A DNA stretch of 64,000 bases from Chlorops oryzae. Taxonomy: Eukaryota; Arthropoda; Insecta; Diptera; Chloropidae. Of the stretch, positions 44,721-58,524 are shown in pieces. Under the pieces are notes generated by a model that searched no databases, was not told the DNA's origin, and was given only the letters and a program-made list of their open reading frames with translations. The stretch is taken from the NCBI GenBank assembly GCA_020466095.1, contig CM035808.1, positions 25,995,508 to 26,059,507 on the forward strand, given 5' to 3'. Position 1 is the first letter of the stretch. The number at the start of each line of letters is the position of its first letter. The translations under genes were made by a program, and so were the position numbers.

Positions 44721-47068
44721 ATGAGAGACTGAAGGTGCTTGCCCACTTGGAAAATAAAGCACTTTTAACAAGTCATTTACTTAAGCTTGCCTAGTGAGAT
44801 TGATCAAAAAGCACTTTCAGCAAGCAAAATTGTTCTTGATTGAAAGTTTTTGAGCAGGAAAACTTGATTCTGCTGGAAGCAAAACCACTGTACTGGACAA
44901 GTGGGGAAGCACATTTAGGCTGAAAAAAAAACTTTGCTATATACTTTTGATCACTTTAATATATTTTCTTTCAACGAAAGCATCAAAAGTTTCTTTGGTT
45001 GGCTTAAAAATGTTCACTTTAAACAATTTTTAACAAAAAATTCTTGTCATTAATAAGGACATGAAAATCCGACAAACTTTTCGCTAAGCGTTGATATAAG
45101 TTTTCGTTTGATTTTTTAGATATTATTGCAACTTCATTTTAGCTTCAACATTCTAATAGTTTGATATTCCTTTATCCTTCATACATCCTTATCTGAAGTT
45201 TTAATGCTTAAGAGTTTTGAAGCCGTTTTACGATGCCATCTTTTGCATTTTCCAACTCCATTGAAAACTCATAACTTTACTTCTTACTTAGTTAAGCATG
45301 AAGAAAAGCTTTTCGCCTACAATCTTAAAATTCTGCTAGAAGATAAATGGGTAGGAGTGAAAGGCGAAATAATCTTTTCGTATTGTTTGTACTTTTTATT
45401 AGCGGCAACGCAACGAACAGCGATCCTGAAGGCTCTTGGCTTTCGATTCAGTCTTTTTTTGAAATTTTATTTTATTTTACTTTTATTTTTTGATTTTATT
45501 TTTATTTGTTCCATTTCAATCTGTGATTCTGTAGCATGTGCAGTTGCAGCGTCATAGAAAATATCGCAAAACTGTGCGAATCTGCATATTTTTGAATGCC
45601 AAAGATGCCTCATCCTTGCCTCTGTGTTCGCATAGTTATTTATTCTCTTTCTCTTTCTCTACTCATGGCTTGCCTTCATTTCATGCAGCTGCTGCAATTG
45701 CTGTGGCATCTGCAATCGTACAAAACTACTTTAGAGATTTTTCGATTCATTGAAGCTGAAAGTATCATCATCCATTCTGGGTTTTGCGATGATATTTTCG
45801 TTGCCGCATTTATAGATTCTCCCATTTCTTCGGAATACTTTGAGAAATTAGGCAATCATTGAGTTTGGATTTAGATGAAGTTAAACGATGGCGACGACTT
45901 CAGTTTGAATTGTAACTCAAGGAAATGTTATTGTGAGCGATGTTGAAACTTCGAAGTGAATTTTGTCTAAAATTAGATTATGTCGAATCAATGAGAGAAG
46001 ATTTCACAATTTCATTTTGAAGAGGTTCTTATGAAGGATTTTCTTTAATAGATAAGAACTAAAATAGTCTTTCTCTAATAGATAAAAACTTAAATAGCCA
46101 CACTTTATTGAGATTATTTTTTCCTTGCCATTATTAAATCAGAATGAATGGCTTTAATGGCAATAGAAGAGAAACGCGCAATTTTCTTTTCTAGGAAATT
46201 TTTAATGGAGTTTTTATATTTTGTTACGGATAAATAAAGCCGGCATCCGGCATCGATAATAAAATTGATGAAGAATCATGTTTCAACGTATCGAAAAATT
46301 TCGAAGATTAAAAAATAATTCAATTATAAAGTCATTTTCTTCCTGGCAAAAAATGAAGAAAAATGTCAAGAGATTGAACCACACAGTGAAGTCAAATGGA
46401 AGGCAACAAGAAAGCTCTCATCTCAAGGAGAGAGATGAAAAATTTCAGCTTGAACCGTTTCTATGTAACCTTGCGATGTCAAAATATTTTTTATAATGAT
46501 GGCTTGATGGCTTGTCGACGTTGTCTCTCTTAATATCAATGCCATGGAAATGGAAAATATCAAAAATCCGGAATGTTGCTATTGACACACGAATCGGAAG
46601 AAAATTGCTGATCAAATTCTTTGAAGCAATAAATTAAGTTGATGTAATGTAGGTACAATTTTAAAACTTTTAATAACAGATGTAAGAGGGTAATGAAAGA
46701 GGGATTTTTCGCCAGATTACATCCGCTAAGACTTCTGATGTTAGTCGCATTGCATAAGATTTGAACAATTTTAATTAATCCTGAAATTTAAATCCGAAAA
46801 GAATTTAAGCTTTATGGTCATCTATATTAATAAAAGGTACTGAGCTGTGGCGGAAGAGAGGCGGAATCTTCTATAAGATGTCACCAAAATCCTGGAAAAA
46901 TGAATTCCCAGGGAATGTATTTCTAGGAACTTTCTGAATCGGGTTGAAAAATAATTAAAGTATGAAATTCCTATCGCAATATTTTTTAAGTTTACACTTC
47001 TCGATCGAATATGTTCGAAACATAATCATGCGCATTATGTGTCATGTTTTTTATCGGAACACTTTGCC
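44721..47068. other. AT-rich DNA, no gene recognised
   Basis: The longest frame, 45204-45557 (117 codons), has a hydrophobic C-terminal half from a T-rich stretch and no family resemblance. It is left uncalled. Confidence 0.5.
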
Positions 47069-47203
47069 CATGAGCGTTGGATGGGCACTGTCAAATGGGA
47101 CCTCGAGGCTGTAGGACTTACAACGGAGGATGCAACCGATAGGACAAATTGGAGAAATCGGTCGCGTTTTATGAGATGGGCTGAAGAAAAGAGAGAATTT
47201 TAA
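47069..47203 (+). pseudogene. RTE-type non-LTR retrotransposon, reverse transcriptase C-terminal tail
   Basis: A 44-codon frame reads HERWMGTVKWDLEAVGL, TTEDATDRTNWRNRSRF and MRWAEEKREF before TAA. The R-W-x-x-x-V-x-x-D-L-x-x-x-G-L ... A-x-D-R-x-x-W-R pattern is the conserved C-terminal tail of RTE-like reverse transcriptase proteins. Nothing upstream extends it, so it is a small remnant. Confidence 0.65.
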
Positions 47204-50200
47204 AACGCAAAAAGAAAAAAAACAAGTGTATCTATATCTTCACAGTTAAGGCAGTGCTCACTGTCTCAGATCTGTTTTATTCAGCCTGTGAAGTATACTT
47301 AAAGTTGAGATTTTTTATTATTTTCATGAAATTATCTTTTATTATTCCATCTATGCGTACCTACCTACGAGCACACGGATACGATTTTCAAAAGCAGAAC
47401 TCATATTAAATTTCCATTTCGAAATTCTTAAATACTTGTTATCCTTGCTTTTTATTATTACTCTTAAATTCGTGTGCATTCTCGCATTTATTTTCCTTGC
47501 ATATCCTGTCGAGTTGTTTATTCGAGAATATCACGGCTCAGTTTAATCTAGGAGAGTGCAGCATGCCGAGTACTTATTAAGTTGTAAAAAAAAAGAAATC
47601 ACATTTTGAAGCATTTAGTCGTGAAAAGTAAGAAAAACACGAGGAAATTCTCAGTTTATGTTGATTTCTCACGTATGAGCCACCGTTGCACGGCATCCTC
47701 TGCCGTTCTGTCGCTGTCGCTGTGGGTTTGGGTGTTGATGTAGATGTGGGTGTGGTGCAAATGCGTTCCGGGTGTGAGTGTGTGATGCTAACGTTTGCCA
47801 GGATTAAATGTAAAATGCAATTCCCGAGAAAATGTGCTGCGTGTTTACCTCCATCAAGTATACACGCAACACACATGTGCATGAGTGCAGCCGTATTGTT
47901 TGGATGTACAAGTTCAAGGATCTGCATGAAGGAAGCCTTCGTGTTGAGTCTTTTGATTGAATGGGAGTTGAGGTAAGCGTAAAGTGAAGTAAAGTAAAGT
48001 GGTGTGCTGGCTTCGTTGCATGTTTTATTATGCATGTGCAGCAGACTGCATTCGTCTGAGTGCTCTATGCTGCTGTGATGGTGTTTCAGCTTTTAATCAC
48101 AAAACGTCTTCTTCTCCATCGTCTTCTTCTCAGCTACGGTGCTGCGGTGAACAGTCTTAAAGCAGAAAATATTCTTAGTTAATAAATTTGAATGTTCAAG
48201 GTATGTAAGCATGCTTATGCCATCGTATGACGAGCCTTATAAGTCGACTGAAGCGGGGACCAAAGCGGGACAATGTGTGTATAGGAATTTTCAGGAGTAT
48301 TAGCAGGTATATTTGATGTTGAAATGAATGCAGGTTGTTTTATTGTCACCCCCATTCATCGCCACTGTGATGAAGGTCAGTGCACTGTTCGAATAGGATG
48401 GATTACTTTGTTATCCTAGCAACATTTTGCATTTCTAATTAATATATAAACTTCTCATCAGTCTACCACCTTATTTGAAGCTGTAGTAAAGAATTTCGAT
48501 TTCAAATGAAAGGTGCTAAAATCCTTAATTAACTTGGATTATTCGCAGCAACGATCAATGGTCCTAGCCATATTAAAAACTCATAGAATCATCGTGAATT
48601 CGAAAACCCATTTCGAAGCAAATTTTGAATTTATTGCCACTCTTCGACGTTGTCAGCCGTATCAGCACACGATTTAATAACGCAAATCGTTGCTGCTGTC
48701 GACGACCAGGAGGTGGGACCGTTTCCTCCATCCGTGTTGCATATGATACCGTCAGCAGATTTTTGCATACCATAGACTCCACACCATACGCAGGCGACTG
48801 AGAAAATCCTGTGCTAAAGTGAGCCAAATCAAGCTCAGCTGAGCTAAATTTAACTGAACTAAGCTGAGCTGTTCTGAGCTGATGGCTGCCGTTCTCTTTA
48901 TTGGAGCTTGCTTGCGACATTTATTTCGACGAAGATTTAATATCGAAGGCGTTGGCCACCGAACTCGAGTGCCATGGCCGCCCACACTTTGACACGCCTG
49001 TGTGTCACTCTTTGTCATGACTGAGGGGCAAAAATCATCGCCATCATCATCGTCGTAACCATCGTCATCGCCATGAATCGCTATGCTATGCCGCGCCACG
49101 TTTGAGTAATTGCTTCATAAATGTTGCAAATAAATCTTGTCAATGATGAAATTGCCGTTTTACTGCCCGTCGCTAGCGGTCCCATTACGTTTTCGTTCTC
49201 TTGACCAGACATTGAGTGCAAATGCTTTCCCCCACCGTTTCGCTTTTCAAAACGCCTTGCCGATTTCTGCTTCTTATTACCATATTCTTCTCTACTGACT
49301 TTTTTCTGTTATTCATTTCAACATTTCTCGTGGCCATAGACGAAAAGGACTCGTAATCTTCCGCCGTCGTTGCCCACAAATTTTAGAAATGTACGATTGA
49401 AAGCAGCGGGTGTGAATTTCCTAATTTGAAGGAGCTGTCCTCCTTGCTTGCTTGCTTGATTGTCTCGTCAGCAGCAATGGCTGTATTTGCAATTTTGTGG
49501 GCAAGGCCACCAGGTCGGGTGGAAAATTGGTGAAATTGAAATTTCATAGCAAGAAAATGTAAACAGCGCCCCACGTCACGGCGACCCAACGAAACGATGT
49601 AAAATGAAATTTTCATGGAAAACTCGGAGAGAAGTTTTGATAAAGTTGAAATGATTTTCATTGCCTGGCACAAGTGACAGTGACATGATTCCTCCAAATG
49701 ACATATTTCCATAATAATATTTAGATTAAATTTTTAATAAATTACAGCGCGAAATTTGGAGAACGATAAATATTTAGATTATTTATTAATTTTGAAAAAA
49801 TTCTCTTTTGAACGCTTCCTTTTGGGATCATACTTTAGTCGAAATTGGATTTTAATATTCAAGCGGCTTATTAAACTGTGGAAATTGTAAAATGGTATCA
49901 GCGTGAAAACCATATGGTTGTGTTTTGTTGAGCCCCTGACTACTACTGCATCGATGAAAGTGCCGAATTGGCTCATTGGGAAAAATTTATAGCGTTTTGT
50001 TTAAATCGGTCAATTTTTTTAACTTTCAGCCCATTTAAGTCGCTTTTTCTGTATTCAAAATTTCTTGTTTTATCTTTGAACAGCTCGCAAATAATATTTT
50101 CACCCTAACGACGTACACTTCAACTGAGAAAATCAACATTCCAGCCTTTTTTCATGATTTTTTCCCCATTTTTCATCGGTTTTCCCCATTTTTGGCTGTT

Positions 50201-51050
50201 TTATGCGCTTTTTTGTAGTTCTTGCGCAAATCTACCGATATAATTCTTACCGTTTTACCTTTTTTACAATATATTATTCAATATTATTGCCATTTCAAGG
50301 AACTCAACACACTTTTTATATATGTACAAAAACCTATAAAATACCTGACCTACTCACCCGACGTATGAGCAATGTTTTACGTACACCATGTATACGCAAT
50401 CAAAACGACTACTTCATTTATTTTGATATAACATTTTTAAATACAAAGACAAATACTTTTTAAAATTCAATAAAAAACGTGAAAATCATCCAAGAAAGCG
50501 TAAAAAAGCGTCTTGTATTTAAAAATGTTATATTTTGTAAAGAAAATTTTAAGATTTTTATATGGTTTTTTTCAATTGTGAAGATTTTAATTGGAAGATC
50601 TTGGGGTATAAAAACGATTTAATAAAAGCTGACAGAATTTTACTTGCGAGTTGTACGAAGAGGAAAAATAGGTTTATATAGTGTTTTTTTCTTAGAGTCG
50701 TATTATTTCTTTTGTCTGCTAGTTTTAATCCGTACGCCTAATGTGAAAAAAATAAAATTATTAAAAATAAAAAGAAATTGAACTGTTCAGTATGGAATGA
50801 CATGAAAAGAACAATTCAGTGTTTTTATGCCATTATGCTCGTCTAGTGCGCTCCGGTTAATAACCACCTCTTTTGATCGCTTCCATACCACATTTAAGAT
50901 CGAATCCTTTCATCACAGTGTTATCAAACTTCCGGACAGCTGCTTTAATTTAATCCGCATTAGGAAAAACATTATAACATTATGAAATATTAAAATCATT
51001 GGGCAGCCTTTTTGTTTTACCTTATTTTCCGAACATATGTACATACATAA
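47204..51050. other. Intergenic or intronic DNA, no gene recognised
   Basis: Simple-sequence patches: GTCGCTGTCGCTG and GTGGGTGTGG runs near 47700-47770, AGCTGAG-type words near 48825-48885, ATC/GTC triplets near 49035-49075. The 152-codon minus frame at 47577-48035 covers such repeats and has no recognisable domain. Confidence 0.5.
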
Positions 51051-51285
51051 AGGCATGTGCTAGAACCCGAAAGCTGACGGAGTCAGAATTAAAGTCGACC
51101 AAAATTTCATACAGAATTTACAGATTGTATGGGTTTTAGTTTTCAGTTGGAATTGCTATTGGTAATTAATTGCACAAATCCCTATTTTATCCGCTTGTAG
51201 ATAAGATACAAATACATATACATATATGAAGTTTCAGTTGACTAAAATTCCAATTCCGTCCGTTCTCGGATTCTAGCGCATGCCT
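51051..51285. mobile_element. MITE-like element with ~55-bp inverted ends
   Basis: AGGCATGTGCTAGAACCCGA on the left pairs with TCGGATTCTAGCGCATGCCT on the right. Pairing continues through GACGGAGTCAGAATTAAAGTCGAC and its partner, with scattered differences. Length is 235 bases with no coding capacity. Confidence 0.75.
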
Positions 51286-54200
51286 GATTAGATACGCCAT
51301 GAAATCGAAAAATAATGATTAATATAGAACGCCTAATTGAAAGACTGCGATGCCTTGAAGAATTTTCTTCATAACTCTCAGTCAGACATTCTGATTTCTT
51401 GTTCTTTCTTGTTCAAAATTTTCTTGTTAAATTAGCTTTGAGAATAAGTGCGTGTATTTAAATTTAATAATATGAAGGCTTCCTTCTGAGGGAAAGTTTG
51501 TTGACTCTACTTTTTATGAGAGGACATGTGACTTGTTCGCATAATTTCACGCAAATCCTCCATCTATGCGGAGCCACTTGTGCGCTTCCTTAAACTCACA
51601 AATTAATGCTGTTTGCTTAATTTGCATAATTTCCACATTAATTTTGATCCATTCTGAGCTCTCAGTTAGATGCTTGCCAGCATGAAAATTGTTTCTTTTG
51701 AGTTTATTCTTTAGAAAAGTGTCAAGTTGCATTCCACGAATTATCTTCCTATTCGAGTAAAAGATTTTCCAGTCTCAACGTCTTCAACCATTCTCGAAAA
51801 AGAATCAAATTGAGGAATTCTTCGGATACATGCTGTAAAATTAAATAAACAAATCTGACTCTTCCTTTAATTTTTTTGGAGGAAACAATTTTACCTTTTG
51901 ACCTTTTGGAGAGAAATCCATCGTGTTTGAGCTTGAAAGATAAAAAATTAAAAAGATTTTAGGTCAATTGTCAATTATACAAAACTAGAAAAGGATAAGA
52001 ACGAAGTCCAAACAAAATGAAAAGGGTTCAAAAAACAATTTTAGAAGTTTTTTTTTTTTGCCATATTAAGAAAATCGGTCGTTTTATTCTTTGAGTGATT
52101 GGTTGAAAAGGGTCATATTCCTTTGAAATCGAAATTGGTTTTTTTTTACCAGTATATTTGGAAACTTTTTGAAGCTTTCTCTGCGGTTATATCAAATTTT
52201 ATAGCAAGCTCTTTGAAATGGCTCTTCAAATAGTTCTGAAATTATTTTATGATTTATTTCGTTGTAGAGGAATTCTGTTAGCTTTCAGGGAAATCGTTTT
52301 TATGAACTCAAATATTTCCGGAAAATGAAAGAGTTTTTCCACATTGACCTTTTTGATGCAGAGCTTCAATAATCCGGATGAAAATTAAAATTTGAAATTG
52401 TGGTCAGAATTGTAATGAAAGTTTTCAAGGAAAGGCTTTGTTTGAAAAGGCCAAAAATACTATGTATCATCCAATCCGAAGAGTCAAATAAAAGCGAAAA
52501 AAAGTCATTAAAACTGAATCGAAAATATTTTGGATGAAAATGTTTTCCGTTTTTTTTTTTTTTCAGAAAATCCGTCTCATTAAACCCCACAAATGTATTT
52601 AAACCATTGGAATATCTGACTGGCTGACTGGCTGACCATACCCCTTTAGTGATATTGTTTGCAGTGCTGTCTGCGGTTGTCTTCCATCAGCCAATGTGTC
52701 AACAAATTTAAATGCGTCCATTCGCACATTCGTTGAGCACGTGGATACATCAAGCCCATCAGCAATCGTATACAAACGCATGATGCCTGAAAATCCGCAT
52801 GTAGCATTAAATAAGGTTTTTGTTGTCGAAAGCCATTAAGCCACAAAGAAAATGGGTTGATTAAAAAAAAAAACTTTTTTTATTTTTACTTTTTAATGAT
52901 CAACCACTTTGGCATGTGCCACCAGTCAATCGAATCATCCCTCGATTAATTTCGATGTCAATCACATGTCCGAAACTATTAAAGAAACACATTGTGCAAC
53001 ATTAATCAGTTCGTGCTTTGTCCCACTGGCGGTTTCTTATGGCCATTCGAATCAATTAGGAAAAAGAGTTGAAGAATTTTTTTGTCAAGGTAGAAAAAAA
53101 CCCTCCACTGTCATAAGAATCAAGAAGAAGTTGTGGAGTTTCTGAGTTTCATTAAAAAAGTCAACTGTCATAGAGTCCTTCAAACGATTTCTTTATATCC
53201 TCAAAGAAGCAAAAAAAAAAATTATTTTCATTGCAAGTGCAAGCTTGTGTAAAGTCTGTCGGAACAGATGTTGCTGGCAGCTCAACCGATGCGATCTGCA
53301 ATAAAAGTAAAACAAACATACCGATGAGTTGAAACGGAAAGGATAACTGTTCAAAGTCTGACTTCACTGAAAGAGCAAAGATGCTGCACGTGCAATGTGG
53401 GTGCATGAAAAGTCAACTAAAGGGGAGGATAGTAAAAAAAAAAAAAAAAATTATAAAAATTACGATGGTGGTGGAAATTCAATTTCAACCTCCAAAACGA
53501 ATATAGAATAAAAATACAAACTTTGAGGGAATAAGCCGAAGCTCTATGCGCTTTCCCGCGGCAGCACGAAATTCAAGAAACTAATTTCGCATGCAATACG
53601 CAAAGCTGCGAAATATGAACTCAGCCAATTCCGTAGCCAGTCAGCCAGCAGCATCAGCATTAATTCCATTAAAATTGGCTTTTTACGTTTGTCGTTCCAC
53701 CGGCCTTACTGGGGAGCACGGAGCATTGCAATGGGAAAACAAATAAAACGAATGAAATTGAATAGCTTCAAGGCTCGCCCGCCCACTCGCCTGCCTGGCT
53801 GTCGGTGTCTGTCCGCTTGTGTGTCTGTCTGTCTATCTGCCTGTCTATGTTGGGCTCCGATACTGCTACTGATTGTTGAGGTAATAACAAAAGCAATGGC
53901 AACGTTGCATATTGAAGCCGATGTTGACAATGTGGCGTCGCGGGATGCATTCCAGCGCCACATTTTTGGTTCATAGTTATAACGAGCTGTTTTGGGACAC
54001 GCGAACTGAAAGCCAATTGAAAACGACGGGCGATGGTATGCTCTCAAATTAGACTTCATCACACATCGGTAGGATTGTGTCGCTTAGCTGCTTCTAAATA
54101 AAATTCAAACAGCTCAACCGACCTCGTGGCTATATGAAGTGAAAAGAGAATTACGGGTATCGAAATTTCCACGATTGAGCTGATAGTTACCTACCCTAAA

Positions 54201-54876
54201 GGGGATTAAATGAAAAACGGAAACAATTTTTTTCAAAGATATTTTTGAAAAGTTTGATTCGTACTTTTGAGAAAATATCGTATTTTAGTTTTTTTTAAAT
54301 TATATCAGAGTTCTAAATTTCGTTGTCAAATATGATATGAAGCTGTTCGCATACTGGTTCTAGTTGAGGACCAAATGGGCGTACGAAAAAATCTTTAGAT
54401 TTAGGCTTCGAGGGTTGAAATGGAAGTTACTAGCCTTCTAAAAACCGAGAATAACTCTTTTTTTGAGTGAGCTTTAAGGAATTTTTTAAACGTCAATTTC
54501 GATTGTTAAGGTTAATGCGACAAAAATCGACCGATGCGCTTTCTCTTTCGAGGCTTGGCTGAGCGTTATAATAAACCGTCTATGCCTTTAAAGTAATTTC
54601 AGTAAAACGAAGTCTCGTCTAGAAATTTGTTTAATTAAAGGCGAGGAATGCCTAAGCTTTGAAGCCAATCGCATTTGGTTTGATTTTCATTTCAGTTGTC
54701 TGAAATTATTGTTGAGCCTCAACCACCACAAATATTCGAAAAATCCTTTTGCACTTCACAATTTAATTAGAAAAATCAAAAATGAAAAATATGCGAAAGA
54801 AAATTGGGCTGGTCTTGAAATATACTTAGGTGAAAAGTCTTTTGAAATAATGGAATAACTCACAAATAATCAGTTC
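51286..54876. other. Intergenic or intronic DNA, no gene recognised
   Basis: Contains poly(T)/(A) runs and a (GTCT)-rich patch (TGTGTGTCTGTCTGTCTATC, about 53807-53850). The frames across that patch are spurious. Confidence 0.5.
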
Positions 54877-55000
54877 GAACTTTACTCGAACTCGTCGTTC
54901 GATCGTTTCGACTGGGTTGATGTCAATGATGAGTTGGTTGGAGTGTTACTTTTTCTCAGGAAGATTGCAAGATCGTTTTGGTACTGATCTTAGGCATTGG
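54877..55000. repeat. Dispersed repeat, copy 1
   Basis: TTCGAACTTTACTCGAACTC, GTCGTTCGATCGTTT, GTTGATGTCAATGATGA and TGTTACTTTTTCTCAGGAAG ... ATCTTAGGCATTGG recur in the same order at 58525-58650. The family is unknown. Confidence 0.6.
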
Positions 55001-55051
55001 TTGATCAGCATTTTACTGGGATTTATATAATCGTATGCTTTACAATGTGGG

Positions 55052-55125
55052 GAAATGTGTGGGATTCGAACCTCAGAACTCTCGCTTTCTAGTGTGCTTA
55101 CCATTCGACACCGTCACCGCCAAAA
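55052..55125 (-). repeat. tRNA-like sequence (tRNA pseudogene or SINE head)
   Basis: Minus strand: GGCGGTGACGGTGTCGAATG with an A-box-like GGTGTCGAATGGTAAGCAC, a possible anticodon loop around CTAGAAAG, and B-box GGTTCGAATCCCAC. It recalls a Leu/Ser-type tRNA with a longer variable arm, but the acceptor stem is poor and there is no T-run close behind. Confidence 0.5.
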
Positions 55126-57015
55126 CGAAGTGATTGGATTTTTTTTTTTCTATATATTTAAGACTCATTATTAAAGTTGGGGAGTAATGCGCACCGCGAC
55201 CACAAAGGATCTATTGTGCTAATTTTAAAATTTAAGACTCATTACGGACACATATTTCTGAGCACTCCGAATACATACCACATCCTTGCAACTAAATCGG
55301 TACATCTAAAAATTTCGCATTTCTGGAACATTCATTCAATCTCTTTTGAAACGCGTAAAAAGTAAACAATATAAACCTATATTGTTCTTAACTGGCTACT
55401 GCATCAGTCCATGTAAGAAGCGTTAATTTTCTAGGTGTTGGGGCTCTTGCAGAAAACTTTTGTCGAACATAAAAAATATTGATTGAAATTATTTTGAATT
55501 GTTCCGGTTTAGGAGCAAAGCTGCGGTATGTTTGCTGGGTTCCAAATTCAAAAATACACTTAAACACAAACAATTAATTGAGAGCCAAGAAAGGCCATAA
55601 AGCGAAAAGTCAAGAAGCTAATTCATCCCTCCTGATTTGACTTTTAAGCTTTCTAATCTAAAAATTTTTTAGCTTAAACTATCTTATTTTGAAACCTTCA
55701 TACTGCAAGGTCTCAATATATTTTAAAGATTTTTTCCTCATCCATAAATGTACCCCTGAGTTACAGGAAACTATACCTTTTCCGCAACAGAAACGATACC
55801 AGAGTAACCACCATCCATAAAGTATAAAACCAAAATGTTATCCAGGTTTTTTTTTTTTTATTTGTTCATGTTCCTACAATACACGAAATTGATAAAAGTT
55901 TCGCTGCGAAGACCTAAAACTCCTGCTCTGCGGCTCTAGCTAACTTGCAGCCTTCCAAGAGCATTTCATTTGCCATTTGAGTGCAGCTGCTGCTGCTGCT
56001 GCTAAATGTCGGTTTTTATTATGAATTCAACCCAATTTCAAGTGAGCTAAACGAAGCCGGCTACACTTTTTTTGTTTAACTTTTTTTTTTAAATTTTTTG
56101 ATTGCATTTGTAAAAAGGATAATAGTAATAATTAGAGCTACACAGAACAGAAGCGCTTCTTGCACAACATCGTGTGGTTTTTCGCTTTGGGGAGGCCTCG
56201 AAGGCTGTATTCACGCACAGATGCGTTGCTGAATGAAACCGCAATGGGGAAAGTATACATTTGGGCGCATTCGTTAAAAAAAAAAACGTATTTATCCGTG
56301 CGCACATTCATATATCCTCTGAAGCATTTATTCATTCACGTTCGAAGCATATACGTAATTGCACCACGCCGAATTATGTGGAGCAAGCATTTTGAGTGGG
56401 GTGCTTCGGGGACGTAAGCACAGCTGCTGGACGCTGTGCCCCTGGTGTGCGGTGTGCGTAATACTTTTACTTAAAATAACTTCAATTTTATTTTTTCTCC
56501 CCCTCTTCATTCTTATCGTACGACCACAGACAGACCACATATATGCGAGTGTATGTAACGAAACAAGGATATTCGTGACAGATTGCACATGAATGGAAAA
56601 ACGCTTTAATACCGCTTCGAGTTCAGTTCAAAAGAATAAATCCTTGTCGTTGCATCAGATAGATGCTGTGCATTTTTAAGGATTAATTCGAAGATAAAAA
56701 CAAATAAATTGAAAAGCTCTTGAACGGTAGCAGAAATGAACATTGCGTCGGAGGTTTATGGACTTTTAAATGTGACTGCAGAGAGAAAATTGCAGCGGTG
56801 CACAATGGATTCTGCGTTCATGGAAATTAATATACTAAATAGACACGTGTAAATATTTATTTGGTCGTTGGAACAATCTTTTATTTATATTGAATATCTC
56901 CATTCAATGAAGATTGCTTGAAAAAGTTGAACTCGTCTGAATAATATTTCAATATTTTTGGCTTCTTTTTGAAAATTCTTTTGAAATTTTGTAGGCTGCA
57001 TTAAAAGCTGATGAA
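55126..57015. other. AT-rich DNA, no gene recognised
   Basis: A (CTG)n run of five to six units lies at about 55985-56002. No recognised domain in the short frames at 56089-56592. Confidence 0.5.
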
Positions 57016-57244
57016 CAGGGTACGGATTTTGTTGACTTTTATAAATTTAAAGCATACTTTATGGAGTACAAATTTTGTTCAACTCCCATAAAATTAAGAT
57101 ACTATAACAGGAATTTTTTTGAACTTAAAAATTCGGTTTGAAGTTCAACTTCGCTAAACTTATTCGCAAAATGTTGTTAAGAAAAAATGTTTTGCCCCAT
57201 AAAGTATGCTTTAAATTTTTAAAAGCAACAAAATTTGAGCCCTG
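57016..57244. mobile_element. hAT-like MITE
   Basis: CAGGGTACGGATTTTGTTG at the left and CAACAAAATTTGAGCCCTG at the right are inverted ends, and pairing continues inside through AATTTAAAGCATACTTTATGG. Flanking octamers CTGATGAA and CTAATCAA agree at six of eight bases, as a decayed 8-base target duplication would. 229 bases, non-coding. Confidence 0.7.
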
Positions 57245-57283
57245 CTAATCAAGTTTGAAGCTAGTTCTTTCATACTTGCTAAA

Positions 57284-57433
57284 CAGTATATTCTATCTGA
57301 AGCGGACAACTGCAAATATGTCCGCTAAACAGAGGTGTCCGCTTAAGACGAAACTACTTGAGAAGCAGGAACACCAGAGCATTCCTAAAAAGTGTCCGCT
57401 TAAGAGAAGTGCCCGCAAGGAGAGAGTACACTG
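57284..57433. repeat. Short pogo/Tigger-like remnant
   Basis: CAGTATATTCTATCTGAAGC at the left and GGAGAGAGTACACTG at the right, with repeated GTCCGCTTAAG words (AAGCGGAC read in both directions), resemble pogo/Tigger ends. TA follows the right end but not the left. The 70-codon frame across it is not a gene. Confidence 0.5.
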
Positions 57434-57435
57434 TA

Positions 57436-58524
57436 CTGGTAGTAAAAAACGAACATTAGAGAATTGAGCGGACACTCAGCAGAATTACGATTGCTCAAAC
57501 TGCGGAGCTTCAAGGGAGGAAATCTTTCATCCCCGAGTTTTATAACTCTCTAAAAATTTGCTGTCCGATGAATTGCTTAACTAAAACCGTCTTGGGAAAA
57601 TGTATTAAAACGGAAAGAGGAAATAAATTTGAGCACTTAAAAAAAGACAAAAATCCACATTAATAATTCATGAGACTTGCTGAGAAACTGGCTCTGAAAG
57701 TATATACATCTTCACAGTTTCATAGGCAGAGTGGAAGTGCAGATCTTATTGAAATCAATTAGCCGCATAAACTACATTCCCAAATCGCTGCGAATCTGAT
57801 CTTATGAACTTGTACATAAGGAAACGTTACAACTACAGCTTTTAATTAGCAGCTAATTAATGTTTAAAGCTGCAACTGATATAATAAATAGCCATACCCA
57901 ACAAAAGCAACGATGGATTGCGCATTTGGAGCAACGTAAAATCCACCAAGAACAACCGAGCGATGTGAAGTCCGAAAGCCGTAATAAGCAGGCTTGACAC
58001 CCGTCGGTTCGATGGTAATGATGACCCCTTTAAACTGCCAAGCACGTCCGAAACGTGTCGTGCATTTCGTTGAGCGTTGCTAGCCTCTTTTGGAGTCCCA
58101 TAGCCGTTGGCGGCTGTTTAACGAGCTGCCCGAGCAAAGTAGCCAACGTGGATAAGAGGAAAAGGCAACGAAACGAAACGAAACGAAAACGGAAACAATG
58201 AAATTAATGTTGCAAAGAAGGGTGAGAATTGTTCGTTATTTTTGTAAAATTAAGAACAATCCGTATAGCAAGCGGGTGCGGGAAAGTAAAGCCAACTAAG
58301 AAATTAAGAAGAGAAGCGTGGGCTCTATTTGGCCGGACTAGTAAAGAACTTGATTCATTATGATTGACGCTGACGATTGTCTAAAAATAAATTCCTCAAA
58401 GAAAACTGCTCTGCGAAAAGTAAGGAGAAAAGAACGCAGTGAAAAACTTCGCCGCGTTCGTTGCTAGAATTTTGATGCGCGTAACGAGTCACGTGACCAG
58501 CAAACCGAAATAGATTCCTTTCCG
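57436..58524. other. AT-rich DNA, no gene recognised
   Basis: A (GAAAC)n run lies at about 58170-58190. No gene recognised. Confidence 0.5.

Noticed and set aside
45204..45557. 117-codon frame as a membrane protein gene
   Set aside because: The hydrophobic half comes from a T-rich stretch; no domain, splice partner or start context stands out.
47577..48035. 152-codon minus-strand frame
   Set aside because: It covers GT/GTC-rich simple repeats, and the composition explains the open frame.
57255..57467. 70-codon Lys/Cys-rich frame
   Set aside because: It reads through a pogo/Tigger-like remnant with repeated GTCCGCTTAAG words.
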